Below are positions 1 through 9,758 of a DNA stretch of 64,000 bases, one piece after another. The DNA is taken from positions 3,614,001 through 3,678,000 of the forward strand of contig NZ_CP017704.1 of NCBI RefSeq assembly GCF_002243645.1, in the 5' to 3' direction. Below the pieces are notes generated by a model. It was not told where the DNA came from. It saw only the letters and a program-made list of their open reading frames with translations, and searched no databases. Numbering within the stretch: the first letter of the stretch is position 1; every line of letters starts with the position of its first letter. The translations under genes and the position numbers were made by a program. Source of the DNA: Peribacillus simplex NBRC 15720 = DSM 1321 (GTDB taxonomy: Bacteria > Bacillota > Bacilli > Bacillales > DSM-1321).

Positions 1-109
1 TGGCAATCTGAAATACGCATTTGCTCAAACTGTCTTTTACTTTGCTTAATTCACGAATCAGATCGTAGCTGTAAGTAATAAAATCCATGTAGGTTGTCTT
101 AATGGCCAT
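1..109 (-). CDS. Partial hypothetical protein, N-terminal end only
   Basis: The minus strand is open from the window edge to an ATG at 109. It gives 36 codons beginning MAIKTTYMDFITY, and an in-frame stop lies a few codons upstream. A second in-frame ATG at 88 could be the start. Neither has a clear Shine-Dalgarno sequence, which lowers confidence. It is divergent from the Fur-regulated iron importer, so an iron-linked regulator or accessory protein is possible, but 36 residues show no recognisable domain. Confidence 0.3.
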   Translation of the reverse strand, partial: MAIKTTYMDFITYSYDLIRELSKVKDSLSKCVFQIA

Positions 110-140
110 AATGATTTTTATTCACAAAATTTTATTAATA

Positions 141-196
141 TTGACGGTATCAATCTATGACTTTATCATAACAGCAGGATAATGATAATCATTTTC
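141..196 (+). promoter_or_regulatory. Sigma-A promoter with Fur box for the iron ABC operon
   Basis: TTGACG at 141-146 and TATCAT at 164-169 are separated by 17 bp and form a good vegetative promoter. A Fur box, GATAATGATAATCATTTTC, lies at 178-196 and matches the classical 19-bp consensus at 18 positions. It sits over the expected transcription start and initial transcribed region. This arrangement predicts repression by Fur-Fe(II) and induction in iron starvation. Confidence 0.85.
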
Positions 197-259
197 AATT
201 ATGATTAACTCGTTGGTTAAGAAGTTAAATAGGTATAGAAGATGGAAAGGGTGCAAAAA

Positions 260-1228
260 ATGAGAGAATCTAGAAAAGTAAGAACATTTGGGGGAGGAGC
301 ATTAATCCTGTTATTTACGATTATGATGATGTTATCAGGATGTAATAATTCTCAAAAAACAACAGAAGCAGAGAAGACCTCTGCCGAAACAAGTAATCAA
401 GAAGTAAGGACGATTAAGCATGAAATGGGAGAAACGGAAATTAAAAATACTCCTAAAAAAATAGTTACGCTTGAGTTATCTTTCGTTGATTCTTTAAATG
501 CTCTAGGAATAAAACCTATCGGGATTTCAGATGACAACAAAAAAGATATGATTACAAAACTTGTAGGTCAAGAAATAGATTATACTTCTGTAGGAACACG
601 TGAACAGCCTAATTTAGAGGTTATCAGTTCTTTACAGCCGGATTTAATTATTGCAGATGCTGAGCGGCATAAAGGGATTTATAAGGATTTACAGCAGATC
701 GCTCCTACTGTTGTCTTAAAAAGTCGGGAATCTACTTATCAAGAAAACCTGGATTCTTTTAAAACGATTGCAAAGGCAGTAAATCAGGAAGATGCAGCAG
801 AAAATAGATTAAGCGAGCATGAAAAAACGATTAAGGAACTTAAATCGAAACTTACTGTTGATTCAAATATGACGGTTTTACCTGCAGTTGTACGTGATAC
901 TTCATTCCAAGCTCATACTTCTTCTTCTTATGATGGGGAATTGCTTGAACGCATGGGATTGAAAAATGCCATTCAGCAGGAACAGCCACATGCCGAGATG
1001 AACCTGGAGCAGCTTGTCGAGATTAATCCGGATGTGCTGCTTTTAGCGAACAATGAGGGTAAGTTACTTACTGATGAGTGGAAAGACAATCCTCTTTGGA
1101 AAGACTTGAAGGCTGTAAAAAACGGACAAGTGTATAGTGTTGATCGAGATTTATGGACGAGATACCGTGGTGTTGTATCCGCAGAGGCCATTGCTAAAGA
1201 CACTTTAAACATGCTGGGTGAAGAATAG
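260..1228 (+). CDS. Iron-siderophore ABC transporter, substrate-binding lipoprotein
   Basis: This 322-residue protein has a basic N-terminus, a hydrophobic stretch and a lipobox LSGC with Cys28, so it should be lipid-anchored outside the membrane. The body is a class III periplasmic-binding fold (FecB/FhuD family), with the typical QPNLEVISSLQPDLIIA segment near the middle and a C-terminal QVYSVD motif. I place the start at ATG 260, preceded by AAAGGGTG; an in-frame ATG at 242 lacks such a site. It is the first gene of a Fur-controlled importer with two permeases and an ATPase. The set resembles the B. subtilis YfmCDEF ferric-citrate system, but the exact ligand cannot be read from sequence. 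Confidence 0.88.
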   Translation: MRESRKVRTFGGGALILLFTIMMMLSGCNNSQKTTEAEKTSAETSNQEVRTIKHEMGETEIKNTPKKIVTLELSFVDSLNALGIKPIGISDDNKKDMITKLVGQEIDYTSVGTREQPNLEVISSLQPDLIIADAERHKGIYKDLQQIAPTVVLKSRESTYQENLDSFKTIAKAVNQEDAAENRLSEHEKTIKELKSKLTVDSNMTVLPAVVRDTSFQAHTSSSYDGELLERMGLKNAIQQEQPHAEMNLEQLVEINPDVLLLANNEGKLLTDEWKDNPLWKDLKAVKNGQVYSVDRDLWTRYRGVVSAEAIAKDTLNMLGEE

Positions 1229-1236
1229 ATGAACAA

Positions 1237-1270
1237 AAGCGAAGTAAGAGATCTAATTCTTACTTCGCTT
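1237..1270 (+). terminator. Intercistronic hairpin after the binding-protein gene
   Basis: A perfect 13-bp stem (1237-1249 with 1258-1270) and an 8-nt loop lie between the binding protein and the first permease. The following T tract is weak. It may act as a partial terminator or an RNA-stabilising hairpin that keeps the binding protein mRNA more abundant than the permease mRNA, a common arrangement in ABC importer operons. Confidence 0.6.
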
Positions 1271-1313
1271 TCCATTAGGTTTAAATTTAGTTAGGAAGTG
1301 TGTTGTATAGTCA

Positions 1314-2318
1314 ATGGAAACTATAGTTAGAAGTAAAATGAAAGTGTATTGTACCGCTATAGCTGGAATCGTTTTGCTAATTTTAGGAGTCATGACTAGT
1401 ATTTCTGTGGGAGCCGCCGATATAGATGCATCAATGGTTTTGAAGTCCTTTTTTGAGGTCGACTCGTCCAAGGAACAGACTATTATAAGGACCCTTCGAT
1501 TACCCCGAGCTTTGGTTGGAGCATTGGTCGGTGCTAATTTAGCGGTGGCGGGTGCTCTGATGCAGGCTATTACCCGGAATTCATTAGCTTCTCCACAAGT
1601 GTTTGGAGTTAATGCAGGTGCCTCATTTTTTATTGTGTCAGCTTTTGTTTTCTTTCCTAACCTTTCTTCCGTTTCTCTAGTTTGCGTTGCATTCATTGGT
1701 GCAGCAGTGGGAGGGATGGCAGTCTATTCTTTTGCTTCGGGAGGGGGAATGACCCAAGTAAAGCTTGCATTGGCTGGAATGGCTGTTCACTTTTTTTTAT
1801 CTTCTTTAACGCAAGGTATGATCATCTTTAATGAACAAGCGAAAGATGTGCTCTATTGGTTAGTCGGATCTATTAATGGGAAAACATGGGCGCACGTTAA
1901 CATGATTCTTCCTTGGTCTCTTATTGGGCTATTGGTCGCTGTATTGTTCTCTCGATCTGTTTCCATTCTTGTCTTAGGAGAAAATATGGCGCAAGGACTT
2001 GGGCAACGGGTGTACCGAATCCGTATTTTAGCAGGAATATTGGTGATCATTTTGGCAGGATCTTCGGTTGCCGTCGCAGGCCCAGTGGGCTTTGTAGGAT
2101 TGATCGTTCCTCATATCGTCAGGAGACTGGTGGGTGGGGATTATCGAAGAATCATCCCTTTTTCTGCATTATTCGGCGCTTTACTTTTAGTTTATGTAGA
2201 TATTCTCGCCCGGTTTATCGCTTATCCTTTTGAGTCGCCGGTAGGCATCGTAACAGCTATAATCGGTGCGCCATTCTTCCTTTATTTAGCGAAGAGAGGG
2301 AGGAATATTAAGCAATGA
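1314..2318 (+). CDS. Iron-siderophore ABC transporter permease (FecCD family), first subunit
   Basis: This 334-residue polytopic membrane protein of the FecCD/BtuC family has about nine to ten hydrophobic segments. Family signatures are RLPRALVGALVGANLAVAG near residues 62-80 and GFVGLIVPHIVRRLVG near 260, the latter being the cytoplasmic coupling region for the ATPase. The start at 1314 follows AGGAAG, but the spacing is longer than ideal. The stop overlaps the next gene's start (ATGA), implying translational coupling. It pairs with the second permease as a heterodimeric channel. Confidence 0.87.
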   Translation: METIVRSKMKVYCTAIAGIVLLILGVMTSISVGAADIDASMVLKSFFEVDSSKEQTIIRTLRLPRALVGALVGANLAVAGALMQAITRNSLASPQVFGVNAGASFFIVSAFVFFPNLSSVSLVCVAFIGAAVGGMAVYSFASGGGMTQVKLALAGMAVHFFLSSLTQGMIIFNEQAKDVLYWLVGSINGKTWAHVNMILPWSLIGLLVAVLFSRSVSILVLGENMAQGLGQRVYRIRILAGILVIILAGSSVAVAGPVGFVGLIVPHIVRRLVGGDYRRIIPFSALFGALLLVYVDILARFIAYPFESPVGIVTAIIGAPFFLYLAKRGRNIKQ

Positions 2319-3328
2319 AACTAAAACGGACATTTGGGTTGAAATCAACTTTGCACCCTTATTCTATTCTCCTAATGCTGACGGTTACCATGCTAATTTT
2401 ATCAATGGTGAGCCTGGGATTAGGGGCCATTTATATCTCACCTTTAGAAATCATCCAAAATTTCCTTGGAAATGGCATGCAAAGTCAGGCATTCATTCTG
2501 CACAACTACCGCATACCGCGTATTTTAATTGCCGTGATAGTGGGGGCCGGATTGGCAACGGCTGGAGCCATTCTGCAAGGAGTCCTTCGAAATCCATTGG
2601 CTTCTCCAGATGTGATTGGGGTAACAAAAGGAGCCGGTTTGGCAGCTGTTATCGTCATTGTTTTATTTCCGCAATCGCCCATTATCATACTGCCCCTTTC
2701 AGCTTTTATCGGAGCGGCGGTCATGGCAGCAATTTTGATGATATTTGTTTATAAAAAAGGAGCTCAACCAAATACAATAGCTTTGGTGGGAATTGCTTTA
2801 GGGGCAATATGTCAAGCGGGGATAGAGTATTTCATGGTCAAGTTCCCGGATGATGTAAATACGACACTGCTGTGGTTGACTGGCAGTCTATGGGGAAGAG
2901 GATGGGATCAAGTATTCATTTTGCTTCCATGTCTTGCTCTTGTCCCGGTATTGATTGCTTTAACGTCTAAAATGGATGTACTGAGCCTTGGAGACGAAAT
3001 AGCTACAGGTCTCGGGGAAAGATCAAAATTACTGCGTTATATATTGTTAAGTGTTTCTGTCATTTTAATCGGAGTCTGTGTAGCTGCGGTTGGTTCTATC
3101 GGATTTATTGGTTTAATTGCCCCACATATTGCCCGGAGAGTGGTAGGGTCAAAATTCAAGGTTTTACTTCCTGCTTCAGCTCTTTTTGGTTCTATCTTTC
3201 TACTCGTTGCCGATAGCCTGGGAAGAGGATTATTCCCTCCAATAGAAATACCCGCCGGAATTATCACTGCGGTGATTGGAGTACCATATTTTTTATATCT
3301 ATTACGTCGTGAACGAAAAATAACATAA
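2315..3328 (+). CDS. Iron-siderophore ABC transporter permease (FecCD family), second subunit
   Basis: This 337-residue FecCD-type membrane protein is clearly paralogous to the gene before it. It has the motifs RIPRILIAVIVGAGLATAGA and GFIGLIAPHIARRVVG and a hydrophobic C-terminus ending in the usual FLYLLRRER. It begins in a 4-bp ATGA overlap with the upstream permease and is followed 15 bp later by the ATPase gene. Family knowledge says it forms the translocation path with its partner. Confidence 0.87.
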   Translation: MKLKRTFGLKSTLHPYSILLMLTVTMLILSMVSLGLGAIYISPLEIIQNFLGNGMQSQAFILHNYRIPRILIAVIVGAGLATAGAILQGVLRNPLASPDVIGVTKGAGLAAVIVIVLFPQSPIIILPLSAFIGAAVMAAILMIFVYKKGAQPNTIALVGIALGAICQAGIEYFMVKFPDDVNTTLLWLTGSLWGRGWDQVFILLPCLALVPVLIALTSKMDVLSLGDEIATGLGERSKLLRYILLSVSVILIGVCVAAVGSIGFIGLIAPHIARRVVGSKFKVLLPASALFGSIFLLVADSLGRGLFPPIEIPAGIITAVIGVPYFLYLLRRERKIT

Positions 3329-3343
3329 GGAAGGCTGGAGATC

Positions 3344-4135
3344 ATGACAACATTATCAGCAGAGCATCTTTCTCTCTCTTATGGATCAACTCAAATCATT
3401 GATAATATCGATTTAGAAATTCCTGAAGGTAAGATCAGTATAATCATTGGTTCCAATGGTTGTGGCAAATCTACCATTCTACGGTCTCTAGCTAGATTAT
3501 TAACACCTCAGCAAGGCACGATCTATTTAGATGGAAAAGCTATTCATCATCAATCTTCCAAGGAAGTGGCAAAGAAATTGGCTATCTTACCCCAAGCTCC
3601 GGAAGCTCCTGAAGATATAACCGTTAAAGAACTATGTTATTATGGCAGGCATCCGCACAAAGGCTTATTTTCCAGACAAACCCCAGAAGATCATGCTATT
3701 GTCGACCGTGCATTATCAGCAACAAAAATGACGGAGTTTGCTGATCGGACATTGGATGCATTATCTGGAGGACAAAGGCAAAGGGCATGGATTTCGATGG
3801 CTTTGGTACAAGAAACCGATCTTTTACTGCTAGATGAACCGACAACCTATCTAGACTTAGCACACCAAATTGAAATATTGGAATTACTGCGCGATTTAAA
3901 CGTAACTTATGGGCGCACGATTGTCATGGTTCTGCATGATTTGAATCAAGCGGCACAGTATGCCGATCATCTGATTAGCATCGTTAAGGGAAAAATCTAT
4001 AAAGAGGGACCGCCTGAAACGGTCTTTACAAAAGAAATGATCAAGGATGTCTTCAGGCTGGAATGCTGTATTATTGAAAATCCAGTTGATCAATCGCCTC
4101 TATGCATTCCAATTGGTTTATCTCAAGATCATTAG
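3344..4135 (+). CDS. Iron-siderophore ABC transporter ATP-binding protein
   Basis: This 263-residue ATPase of the FecE/FhuC type has all the nucleotide-binding motifs. These are Walker [10 protein letters not shown] at residues 36-44, the Q-loop in [13 protein letters not shown], signature LSGGQRQR, Walker B LLLLDEPT with the catalytic Glu, and the H-loop in [14 protein letters not shown]. The RBS AAGGCTGGAG precedes the ATG. It closes the importer operon and supplies energy for uptake. Confidence 0.9.
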   Translation: MTTLSAEHLSLSYGSTQIIDNIDLEIPEGKISIIIGSNGCGKSTILRSLARLLTPQQGTIYLDGKAIHHQSSKEVAKKLAILPQAPEAPEDITVKELCYYGRHPHKGLFSRQTPEDHAIVDRALSATKMTEFADRTLDALSGGQRQRAWISMALVQETDLLLLDEPTTYLDLAHQIEILELLRDLNVTYGRTIVMVLHDLNQAAQYADHLISIVKGKIYKEGPPETVFTKEMIKDVFRLECCIIENPVDQSPLCIPIGLSQDH

Positions 4136-4204
4136 AAATAGTTTCTTCCCAATTAATATAGATCAAGACGTTTGCTTTTTATATTAATCCAACCAACATT
4201 AAAT

Positions 4205-4246
4205 GGGGCAATCCTTCAAAAGGGGATGCCTTTCGCTTTTTCTCAA
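4205..4246 (+). terminator. Probable terminator of the iron importer operon
   Basis: An imperfect hairpin (GGCAATCC pairing with GGGATGCC around 4206-4229) is followed by a T-rich run with interruptions. The position, 70 bp after the ATPase gene and before the separate oxalate decarboxylase gene, supports a terminator role, but the stem is not perfect. Confidence 0.45.
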
Positions 4247-4334
4247 TAGGCACAGTGACATACATTCGAAGCCCAAATCATAAGACTACTATAAAGGCTT
4301 ATCCCTTTATAATGCCAAAAAGAGGTGCTTTTTG

Positions 4335-5525
4335 ATGGAAAAACGAACTATTAATCAAATGGACGGGTATGTGCCACAGCCTATCCGGAGTGATGGAGCT
4401 GGAGCGATTGACTCTGGCCCGCGAAATATTATGCGGGATCTTCAAAATTCAAATATGCTCGTCCCGCCTATCACTGATTCAGGCTTGCTTCCTAACTTGA
4501 AATTCTCATTCTCAGACACTTCAATGACATTAAATCACGGGGGATGGTCACGGGAGATCACCGTAAGGGAACTTCCGATTGCGACCACACTTGCGGGAGT
4601 AAATATGAGCTTAACGGCAGGAGGAGTACGTGAACTCCATTGGCATCAAGAAGCAGAGTGGTCTTATATGCTGCTAGGACGGGCACGCATAACCTCGGTT
4701 GACCAAGAAGGACGAAATTTCATTGCCGACGTCGGCCCGGGCGATCTTTGGTACTTCCCCCCAGGAATCCCACATTCGATTCAAGGGTTGGAACATTGCG
4801 AATTTTTGCTCGTCTTCGATGACGGAAACTTTTCCGATCTTAACACCTTATCCATCTCAGATTGGTTTGCACATACTCCAAAAGATGTTCTGTCGGCCAA
4901 TTTCGGCGTTCCAGAGAGTGCCTTTAACTCCATTCCTTCAGATCAGATCTATATCTATCAGGGAAAGGTACCCGGTTCACTGGAAAGTCAGGAAGTCCAG
5001 TCACCTTATGGAGAAGTTCCTTTAACCTTTAAGCACGAGCTATTGAAACAAACACCAATCAAAACCCCTGGTGGAAGCGTGCGAATTGTGGACTCTTCTA
5101 ACTTCCCTATTTCAAAAACAATCGCAGCAGCACTTGTTGAGATTGAGCCGGGTGGAATGAGAGAACTTCATTGGCATCCCAATAACGACGAATGGCAGTA
5201 TTACCTTACTGGACAAGGGCGCATGACAGTATTTACTGGAAACGGTACAGCTCGTACACTTGATTATAGAGCAGGTGATGTCGGATATGTACCCTTTGCT
5301 ACTGGGCACTATATTCAGAACACCGGTACCGAAACGTTATGGTTTTTAGAAATGTTCAAAAGCAATCGCTTTGTAGACGTATCTCTAAACCAGTGGATGG
5401 CACTGACTCCTAAAGAGCTAGTTGAAAGCAACTTGAATGTTGGATCAGAATTGCTCGATTCACTACGCAAGGAGAAATGGCCTGTTGTGAAATATCCCGG
5501 GTTTCCTACTAAAATGCCAGATTAA
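4335..5525 (+). CDS. Bicupin oxalate decarboxylase family protein
   Basis: This 396-residue two-cupin protein aligns along its length with B. subtilis OxdC. It is expected to be a Mn-dependent enzyme converting oxalate to formate and CO2. The first metal site is H102, H104, E108 and H147; the second is H279, H281, E286 and H325, with E286 within [10 protein letters not shown]. The active-site lid, SENST in OxdC, reads SDLNT at residues 167-171. The proton-donor Glu is therefore Asp and the next two residues also differ, so decarboxylase versus oxidase chemistry is uncertain. There is no signal peptide. The ATG start follows AGAGGTG; it appears to be a single-gene unit ending in a strong terminator. 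Confidence 0.85.
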   Translation: MEKRTINQMDGYVPQPIRSDGAGAIDSGPRNIMRDLQNSNMLVPPITDSGLLPNLKFSFSDTSMTLNHGGWSREITVRELPIATTLAGVNMSLTAGGVRELHWHQEAEWSYMLLGRARITSVDQEGRNFIADVGPGDLWYFPPGIPHSIQGLEHCEFLLVFDDGNFSDLNTLSISDWFAHTPKDVLSANFGVPESAFNSIPSDQIYIYQGKVPGSLESQEVQSPYGEVPLTFKHELLKQTPIKTPGGSVRIVDSSNFPISKTIAAALVEIEPGGMRELHWHPNNDEWQYYLTGQGRMTVFTGNGTARTLDYRAGDVGYVPFATGHYIQNTGTETLWFLEMFKSNRFVDVSLNQWMALTPKELVESNLNVGSELLDSLRKEKWPVVKYPGFPTKMPD

Positions 5526-5601
5526 ACTGATAGGGGTTTTTATATTAGAAAAGTTGTGATTTGGTTCTTATCTAACAAAAGGATGTTTTACTTCTAAACC
5601 T

Positions 5602-5660
5602 GGGTTGCTGCGGCAACCTTTTTTTTATGGAACGAAGGGCAGTTCAATTGAAGGTGAAAA
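5602..5660 (+). terminator. Terminator hairpin with dispersed-repeat tail
   Basis: The stem GGTTGC/GCAACC (5603-5608 with 5613-5618) and a run of eight T form a rho-independent terminator for the oxalate decarboxylase gene. The following bases, TATGGAACGAAGGGCAGTTC, belong to a repeat tail seen after many other hairpins in the window. Confidence 0.8.
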
Positions 5661-5810
5661 GGGATTATGAATGCTTAATTAGAAGTGATTAAAACGTGGA
5701 AAACCACAATACATTAAATCCAGAGTTAACAGCTCTTTAAGTTTTTTAGAGGTGCGATAAGTTTAAATGATAAAATAGATAGACTTATACATTAAAGGAG
5801 ACTTATTATC

Positions 5811-6788
5811 TTGGAAGCCAAATGTGTTAAATTCTATGAGTTTGGGAATCCGCAAAAGGTTTTAAAAGTTGAAAAAAGATTTATTCAAAAACCTTTCGAG
5901 GGGGAAGTCCTCGTTCGGATGACTACACGTCCCATTAATCCGTCTGACTTGCTGCCCATTCGCGGTGCATATTCCCACCGAATTCCCTTGCCTTCCATAC
6001 CTGGTTATGAAGGGGTCGGCATTGTAGAAGAGGTGGGTCCATCGGTTTCGAAAGAGCTGATAGGCAAACGTGTTCTGCCTTTGCGCGGTGAAGGGACCTG
6101 GCAGGAATTTGTTAAAACATCTGCGGAGCTGGCCATCGTCATTCCCGATTCGATTGAAGATTATATAGCAGCGCAATTATATATAAATCCGATAACCGCA
6201 TGGCTAATCTGTACAGAAGTATTGGCATTGAAACCGGATGATGTATTACTCGTAAATGCTTGCGGATCTTCCATTGGCCGTATCTTTACCCAGTTATCCA
6301 AGATACTTGGATTTAAGCTGATTGCTGTAACGAGAAACAATAAGTATACGGAAGAACTGCTTAAACTTGGTGCGTCATATGTGATCGATACGTCCCGATC
6401 ATCATTGCATGACACAGTGATGGAATGGACGAATGGGAGCGGGGCGAAAGCGGCCATAGATTCAGTGGGCGGCATCGAAGGTTCAGAGCTAGCTTTTTGT
6501 GTTCGGCCTAATGGCATCTTATTAACGATTGGCCTTTTATCAGGACAGTCTGTAAATTGGGCGAAAATATCACAAAGTACAAAAGTAAATGTTGAAATGT
6601 TTCATCTTCGGCATTGGAATCAGAAGGCTTCCGTTCAAACTTGGCATGAAACGTTTAACCTTTTAATGGGTTTCATTAATGATAAAAGATTGAAGTTCAT
6701 GAAGCCGGATTCCTACTACAGCCTTCAAGATGTCCAAGAAGCCATTATTGTCACGAGCAATAGAGGGAAGATTTTTTTAAGCAACTGA
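5811..6788 (+). CDS. MDR-family NAD(P)H oxidoreductase (quinone/enoyl reductase-like)
   Basis: This 325-residue medium-chain dehydrogenase/reductase lacks the structural and catalytic zinc ligands of alcohol dehydrogenases. It has a GroES-like N-terminal domain (RPINPSDLLPIRGAY, PGYEGVGIVEEVG) and a Rossmann domain with NACGSSIGRIFTQLSKILG around residue 150. This places it with quinone oxidoreductase or trans-2-enoyl reductase relatives; the substrate is unknown. Translation seems to start at TTG 5811, ten bases after AAAGGAG; no ATG in this frame is better placed. It is monocistronic. Confidence 0.75.
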   Translation: MEAKCVKFYEFGNPQKVLKVEKRFIQKPFEGEVLVRMTTRPINPSDLLPIRGAYSHRIPLPSIPGYEGVGIVEEVGPSVSKELIGKRVLPLRGEGTWQEFVKTSAELAIVIPDSIEDYIAAQLYINPITAWLICTEVLALKPDDVLLVNACGSSIGRIFTQLSKILGFKLIAVTRNNKYTEELLKLGASYVIDTSRSSLHDTVMEWTNGSGAKAAIDSVGGIEGSELAFCVRPNGILLTIGLLSGQSVNWAKISQSTKVNVEMFHLRHWNQKASVQTWHETFNLLMGFINDKRLKFMKPDSYYSLQDVQEAIIVTSNRGKIFLSN

Positions 6789-6992
6789 TTTTGCATTGGC
6801 ATCACCTATGTGGTTTGCTGATTGAACGGATATATTAAAGGAAGCATTCACCTTGGAGCTCTTCCAATAGGTTCCTAAGGTAAATGGAAATGGCCCCTGA
6901 TAATATGGAATTACTTGATTACCTGTAAGGTGCTAGTTTAGAATGCGGAATAGAACATGTTGATACATGATACGACTTTGGAGGAAATACTT

Positions 6993-8303
6993 ATGAAAAC
7001 AATATATGTGAATGCTACATTTTTTACTATGGACAAAGAAAATCAAATCTTTGAAAACGGCATGATGATTGTACAAGATCATACCATATCCTACATCGGC
7101 CAGCATGTTGAAGAACAATTGGCAGATGCAGATCAAGTGGTCAACCTTGGCGGGAAATGGATTATGCCAGGTCTTGTGAATGCCCATTCGCATATTGTAA
7201 TGACCCTTTTACGCGGTATCGGGGACGATATGCTGCTGAAGCCATGGCTTGAAACGAAAATATGGCCGATTGAAAGCCAATTTACAACGGAAATCGCTTC
7301 TGTAAGCTCTCAGCTTGGCATTATGGAAATGATGAAATCAGGAACCACGACATTTTCGGATATGTTTAATCCTAATGGAATAGATGCGGGTGCTGTCATG
7401 GAGACGATAGGCGAAACAGGAATGCGCGGAGCCTTTTCCTACACGATCTTCAGCTTGGGTACTGAAAAAGACCAAAAAGCAAACCTGATGGGGGCTGAGC
7501 AGTTTTCAAAAAACTATAAAACGTTTGCCGATGGCCGCCTGACTACCATGGTCGCACCACATAGCCCTTATGCCTGTACACCTGAAGCGATTATGGAAAG
7601 TGCACGGATTGCAAAAGAGAATGATTTGATGGTGCACATTCACGTATCGGAAACGGACTTTGAAATCCTCGACATCGAAAAACGTTACGGATCCCGTCCT
7701 GTCGAGCACCTTCGCCGTCTAGGGCTGTTCGATCAGCCTACCGTGATGGCACATGGAGTGGTTCTCAATGATGAAGAGCGGGCAATACTAAAACAGCATG
7801 ATGTACGCGTTGCCCATAATCCAATCAGTAACCTGAAACTGGGATCTGGAATAGCAGATGTCGTCAGCCTTCTTGATGCAGGCATTAAAGTGGGAGTAGC
7901 AACAGATGGCGTCGCCTCCAATAACAACTTCGATATGTTCGAAGAAATGAGGACAGCAGCATTACTGCAAAAAGGAATGTATAAGGATGCCACTAAATTC
8001 CCGGCACAAACAGCACTCGCCATGGCCACGAGAATGGGCGCCGAAGCCATTGGCATGGGCCATACAGGATCACTGGAAGCTGGTAAAAAAGCAGATTTCA
8101 TCACCATTTACCCATATAACAAAGAACATCTGCAGCCACTGAGTGAAGCCTATTCGCATCTGCTTTATGCAGCACGCGGAAATGATGTATGTGATGTATA
8201 CATTGATGGCAAAATGGTCGTGAAAGATGGCCGCTGCTTAACGATCGATGAAGAAAAAGTAATCGCCGAAACGAATCGTCTGCAAGGTACCCTATCACGA
8301 TAA
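6993..8303 (+). CDS. Amidohydrolase, S-adenosylhomocysteine/5'-methylthioadenosine deaminase family
   Basis: This 436-residue zinc amidohydrolase of the TrzN/AtzA/MtaD group has the metal-binding HxH at H65/H67 (VNAHSHIVMTLLRG). It also has MVHIHVSETDFE, MAHGVVLNDEE, AHNPISNLKLGSG and the metal-ligand Asp in GVATDGVASNNN. Family members deaminate SAH, MTA or adenosine, or hydrolyse triazines; the deaminase role is the likeliest in Bacillus. The start at 6993 follows GGAGGAA. A strong terminator follows. Confidence 0.78.
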   Translation: MKTIYVNATFFTMDKENQIFENGMMIVQDHTISYIGQHVEEQLADADQVVNLGGKWIMPGLVNAHSHIVMTLLRGIGDDMLLKPWLETKIWPIESQFTTEIASVSSQLGIMEMMKSGTTTFSDMFNPNGIDAGAVMETIGETGMRGAFSYTIFSLGTEKDQKANLMGAEQFSKNYKTFADGRLTTMVAPHSPYACTPEAIMESARIAKENDLMVHIHVSETDFEILDIEKRYGSRPVEHLRRLGLFDQPTVMAHGVVLNDEERAILKQHDVRVAHNPISNLKLGSGIADVVSLLDAGIKVGVATDGVASNNNFDMFEEMRTAALLQKGMYKDATKFPAQTALAMATRMGAEAIGMGHTGSLEAGKKADFITIYPYNKEHLQPLSEAYSHLLYAARGNDVCDVYIDGKMVVKDGRCLTIDEEKVIAETNRLQGTLSR

Positions 8304-8334
8304 CCATGATGGGAAAACAAACGGATGCACAGAA

Positions 8335-8366
8335 GAAGGAGCTGCCATTTGCAGCTCCTTCTTTTT
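8335..8366 (+). terminator. Rho-independent terminator of the amidohydrolase gene
   Basis: A perfect 11-bp stem GAAGGAGCTGC/GCAGCTCCTTC (8335-8345 with 8351-8361), a 5-nt loop and five T residues lie 30 bp after the stop codon. Confidence 0.9.
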
Positions 8367-8468
8367 ATGGACTCAATGATCCATTTTGAGGAACTTATTA
8401 TTATGTTTTAGTAAGGAATAGTTCGCATTGAATGGCAGTCAAAAAGGAATTACCGCTAGTATTGTGGA

Positions 8469-8640
8469 TTGAACTACCCGCCACTAATCGACCTTATGGT
8501 CTGATTGAAGTGGGGGATTCCTAAGAACATTAGCCTATCGGCCAATTTTTAATTAGGCTAACCCCGTCGTTCCGACGGTTAGAAGCCTTATGGCTTCATT
8601 CATTAGATTAAGTCCTGCGTTAATATCTCGATCGTGGTGA
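8469..8640 (-). ncRNA. Candidate omega RNA (reRNA) overlapping the tnpB 3' end
   Basis: TnpB nucleases use a guide RNA made from the 3' end of their own gene and the element's right end. Here the minus strand from the last codons of tnpB to the right end folds into clear stems. These are CCGTCG/CGACGG (8564-8578), TAGCCTA/TAGGCTA (about 8531-8560) and a nested GACC/GGTC within CCACT/AGTGG (8481-8512). The guide segment would be the chromosomal sequence beyond about 8469. The fold and boundaries are inferred by eye. Confidence 0.55.
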
Positions 8641-9758
8641 GTAGAACAAGAAGGACAATCCCATTCACGAAGATTCAGATGTTTAACGTCTTTATTTTGG
8701 TACCCGCAGCCAGAACACAATTGGCTAGAAGCAAACGTTTTAGATACGGTCACGATTTGTTTACCATACCATTTTGCTTTGTATTCCAACATTTTTTTGA
8801 ATTGGGACCAAGATACTTCACTAATCGCTTTAGCTAGTTTGTGATCTTTCATCATATTGGACACTTGCAAGTCTTCCATTCCAATAACATCGTGGTTTTT
8901 GATGATTTCGGTAGAGACTTTATGTAAGTAATTCATTCGGGTATTTGAAATTTTTTCGTGTAGGATGGCCACTTTTCGTTTTTGTTTTTGATAGTTTTTA
9001 GCTTCAGACAATGGGTTATTTCGATTCAAAGCTATTTCTTGTCGCTTTGAAAGAATCCGTTGTGCTTTGGCCAATTTTTTTTCGACCGTCCGGAAGAATT
9101 TTGGGTTTTGATAGACCGTACCATCTGAAAGAATCGCAAAGTTCTTCAAACCAACATCTACACCGCACGAACGATTCGTTTTAGGATGTACTTGTACATC
9201 GGTTTCGGCTAAAACGGAAATGAAATATTTACCTGAAGGGTTCCGCCTGATTGTGGCATTGATGATTCGCCCTTCGACTTCGCGGCTTTTAGCAAAACGA
9301 ACTAAACCGAGTTTGGGCAATTTGATTTGGTTTCCAATCATTCCGATATTTCCATTCGTATGTTTAGTCGTGTAGGACTGGACCGGATTCTTTTTCGATT
9401 TGAAGCGTGGTGACTTGTTTTGCTTTTTATAATATCGACTATAGGCATCTGCTAAATTTTCCACCGATTTCTGTAAGGCAATACTGTCTACTTCTTTCAG
9501 GAAAGAATATTCTTTCTTTAAAGCTGGAAGTTCTTTGATTGTTGCGTATTTATTCACAAAAGAGCCTTTCCATTTATTAAAGGGTAATTGGCCGTTCTGC
9601 TTCATTTCTTCACAGATATACCAGTAAGCATCTTTCTCCTTCTGTTTGCCTAAAAAGAAGTTATAGACAAAACGAGAGCAGCCAAATGTTTTATTGATGA
9701 GAACTAATTGTTCTTTCGTTGGATAGATTCGAAATTTATAAGCTTTGTTTACGACCAT
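8553..9758 (-). CDS. tnpB: RNA-guided endonuclease TnpB (OrfB), apparently intact
   Basis: This 401-residue TnpB has an N-terminal [13 protein letters not shown] helix-turn-helix-like region and a split RuvC nuclease with Asp in GVDVGLKNF and Glu in [11 protein letters not shown] zinc finger CSGCGY...CPSC is followed by [10 protein letters not shown] with the last catalytic Asp. All catalytic residues are present. The start at 9758 follows AAGGGGGTG and matches the usual TnpB N-terminus; a further 27 codons upstream are open but lack support. Family knowledge: TnpB cuts DNA using an omega RNA and favours retention of its element. Confidence 0.9.
   Translation of the reverse strand: MVVNKAYKFRIYPTKEQLVLINKTFGCSRFVYNFFLGKQKEKDAYWYICEEMKQNGQLPFNKWKGSFVNKYATIKELPALKKEYSFLKEVDSIALQKSVENLADAYSRYYKKQNKSPRFKSKKNPVQSYTTKHTNGNIGMIGNQIKLPKLGLVRFAKSREVEGRIINATIRRNPSGKYFISVLAETDVQVHPKTNRSCGVDVGLKNFAILSDGTVYQNPKFFRTVEKKLAKAQRILSKRQEIALNRNNPLSEAKNYQKQKRKVAILHEKISNTRMNYLHKVSTEIIKNHDVIGMEDLQVSNMMKDHKLAKAISEVSWSQFKKMLEYKAKWYGKQIVTVSKTFASSQLCSGCGYQNKDVKHLNLREWDCPSCSTHHDRDINAGLNLMNEAIRLLTVGTTGLA

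Noticed and set aside
1253..1696. 147-codon minus-strand frame opposite the FecCD permease
   Set aside because: It is antisense to a well-supported gene and has no domain or RBS.
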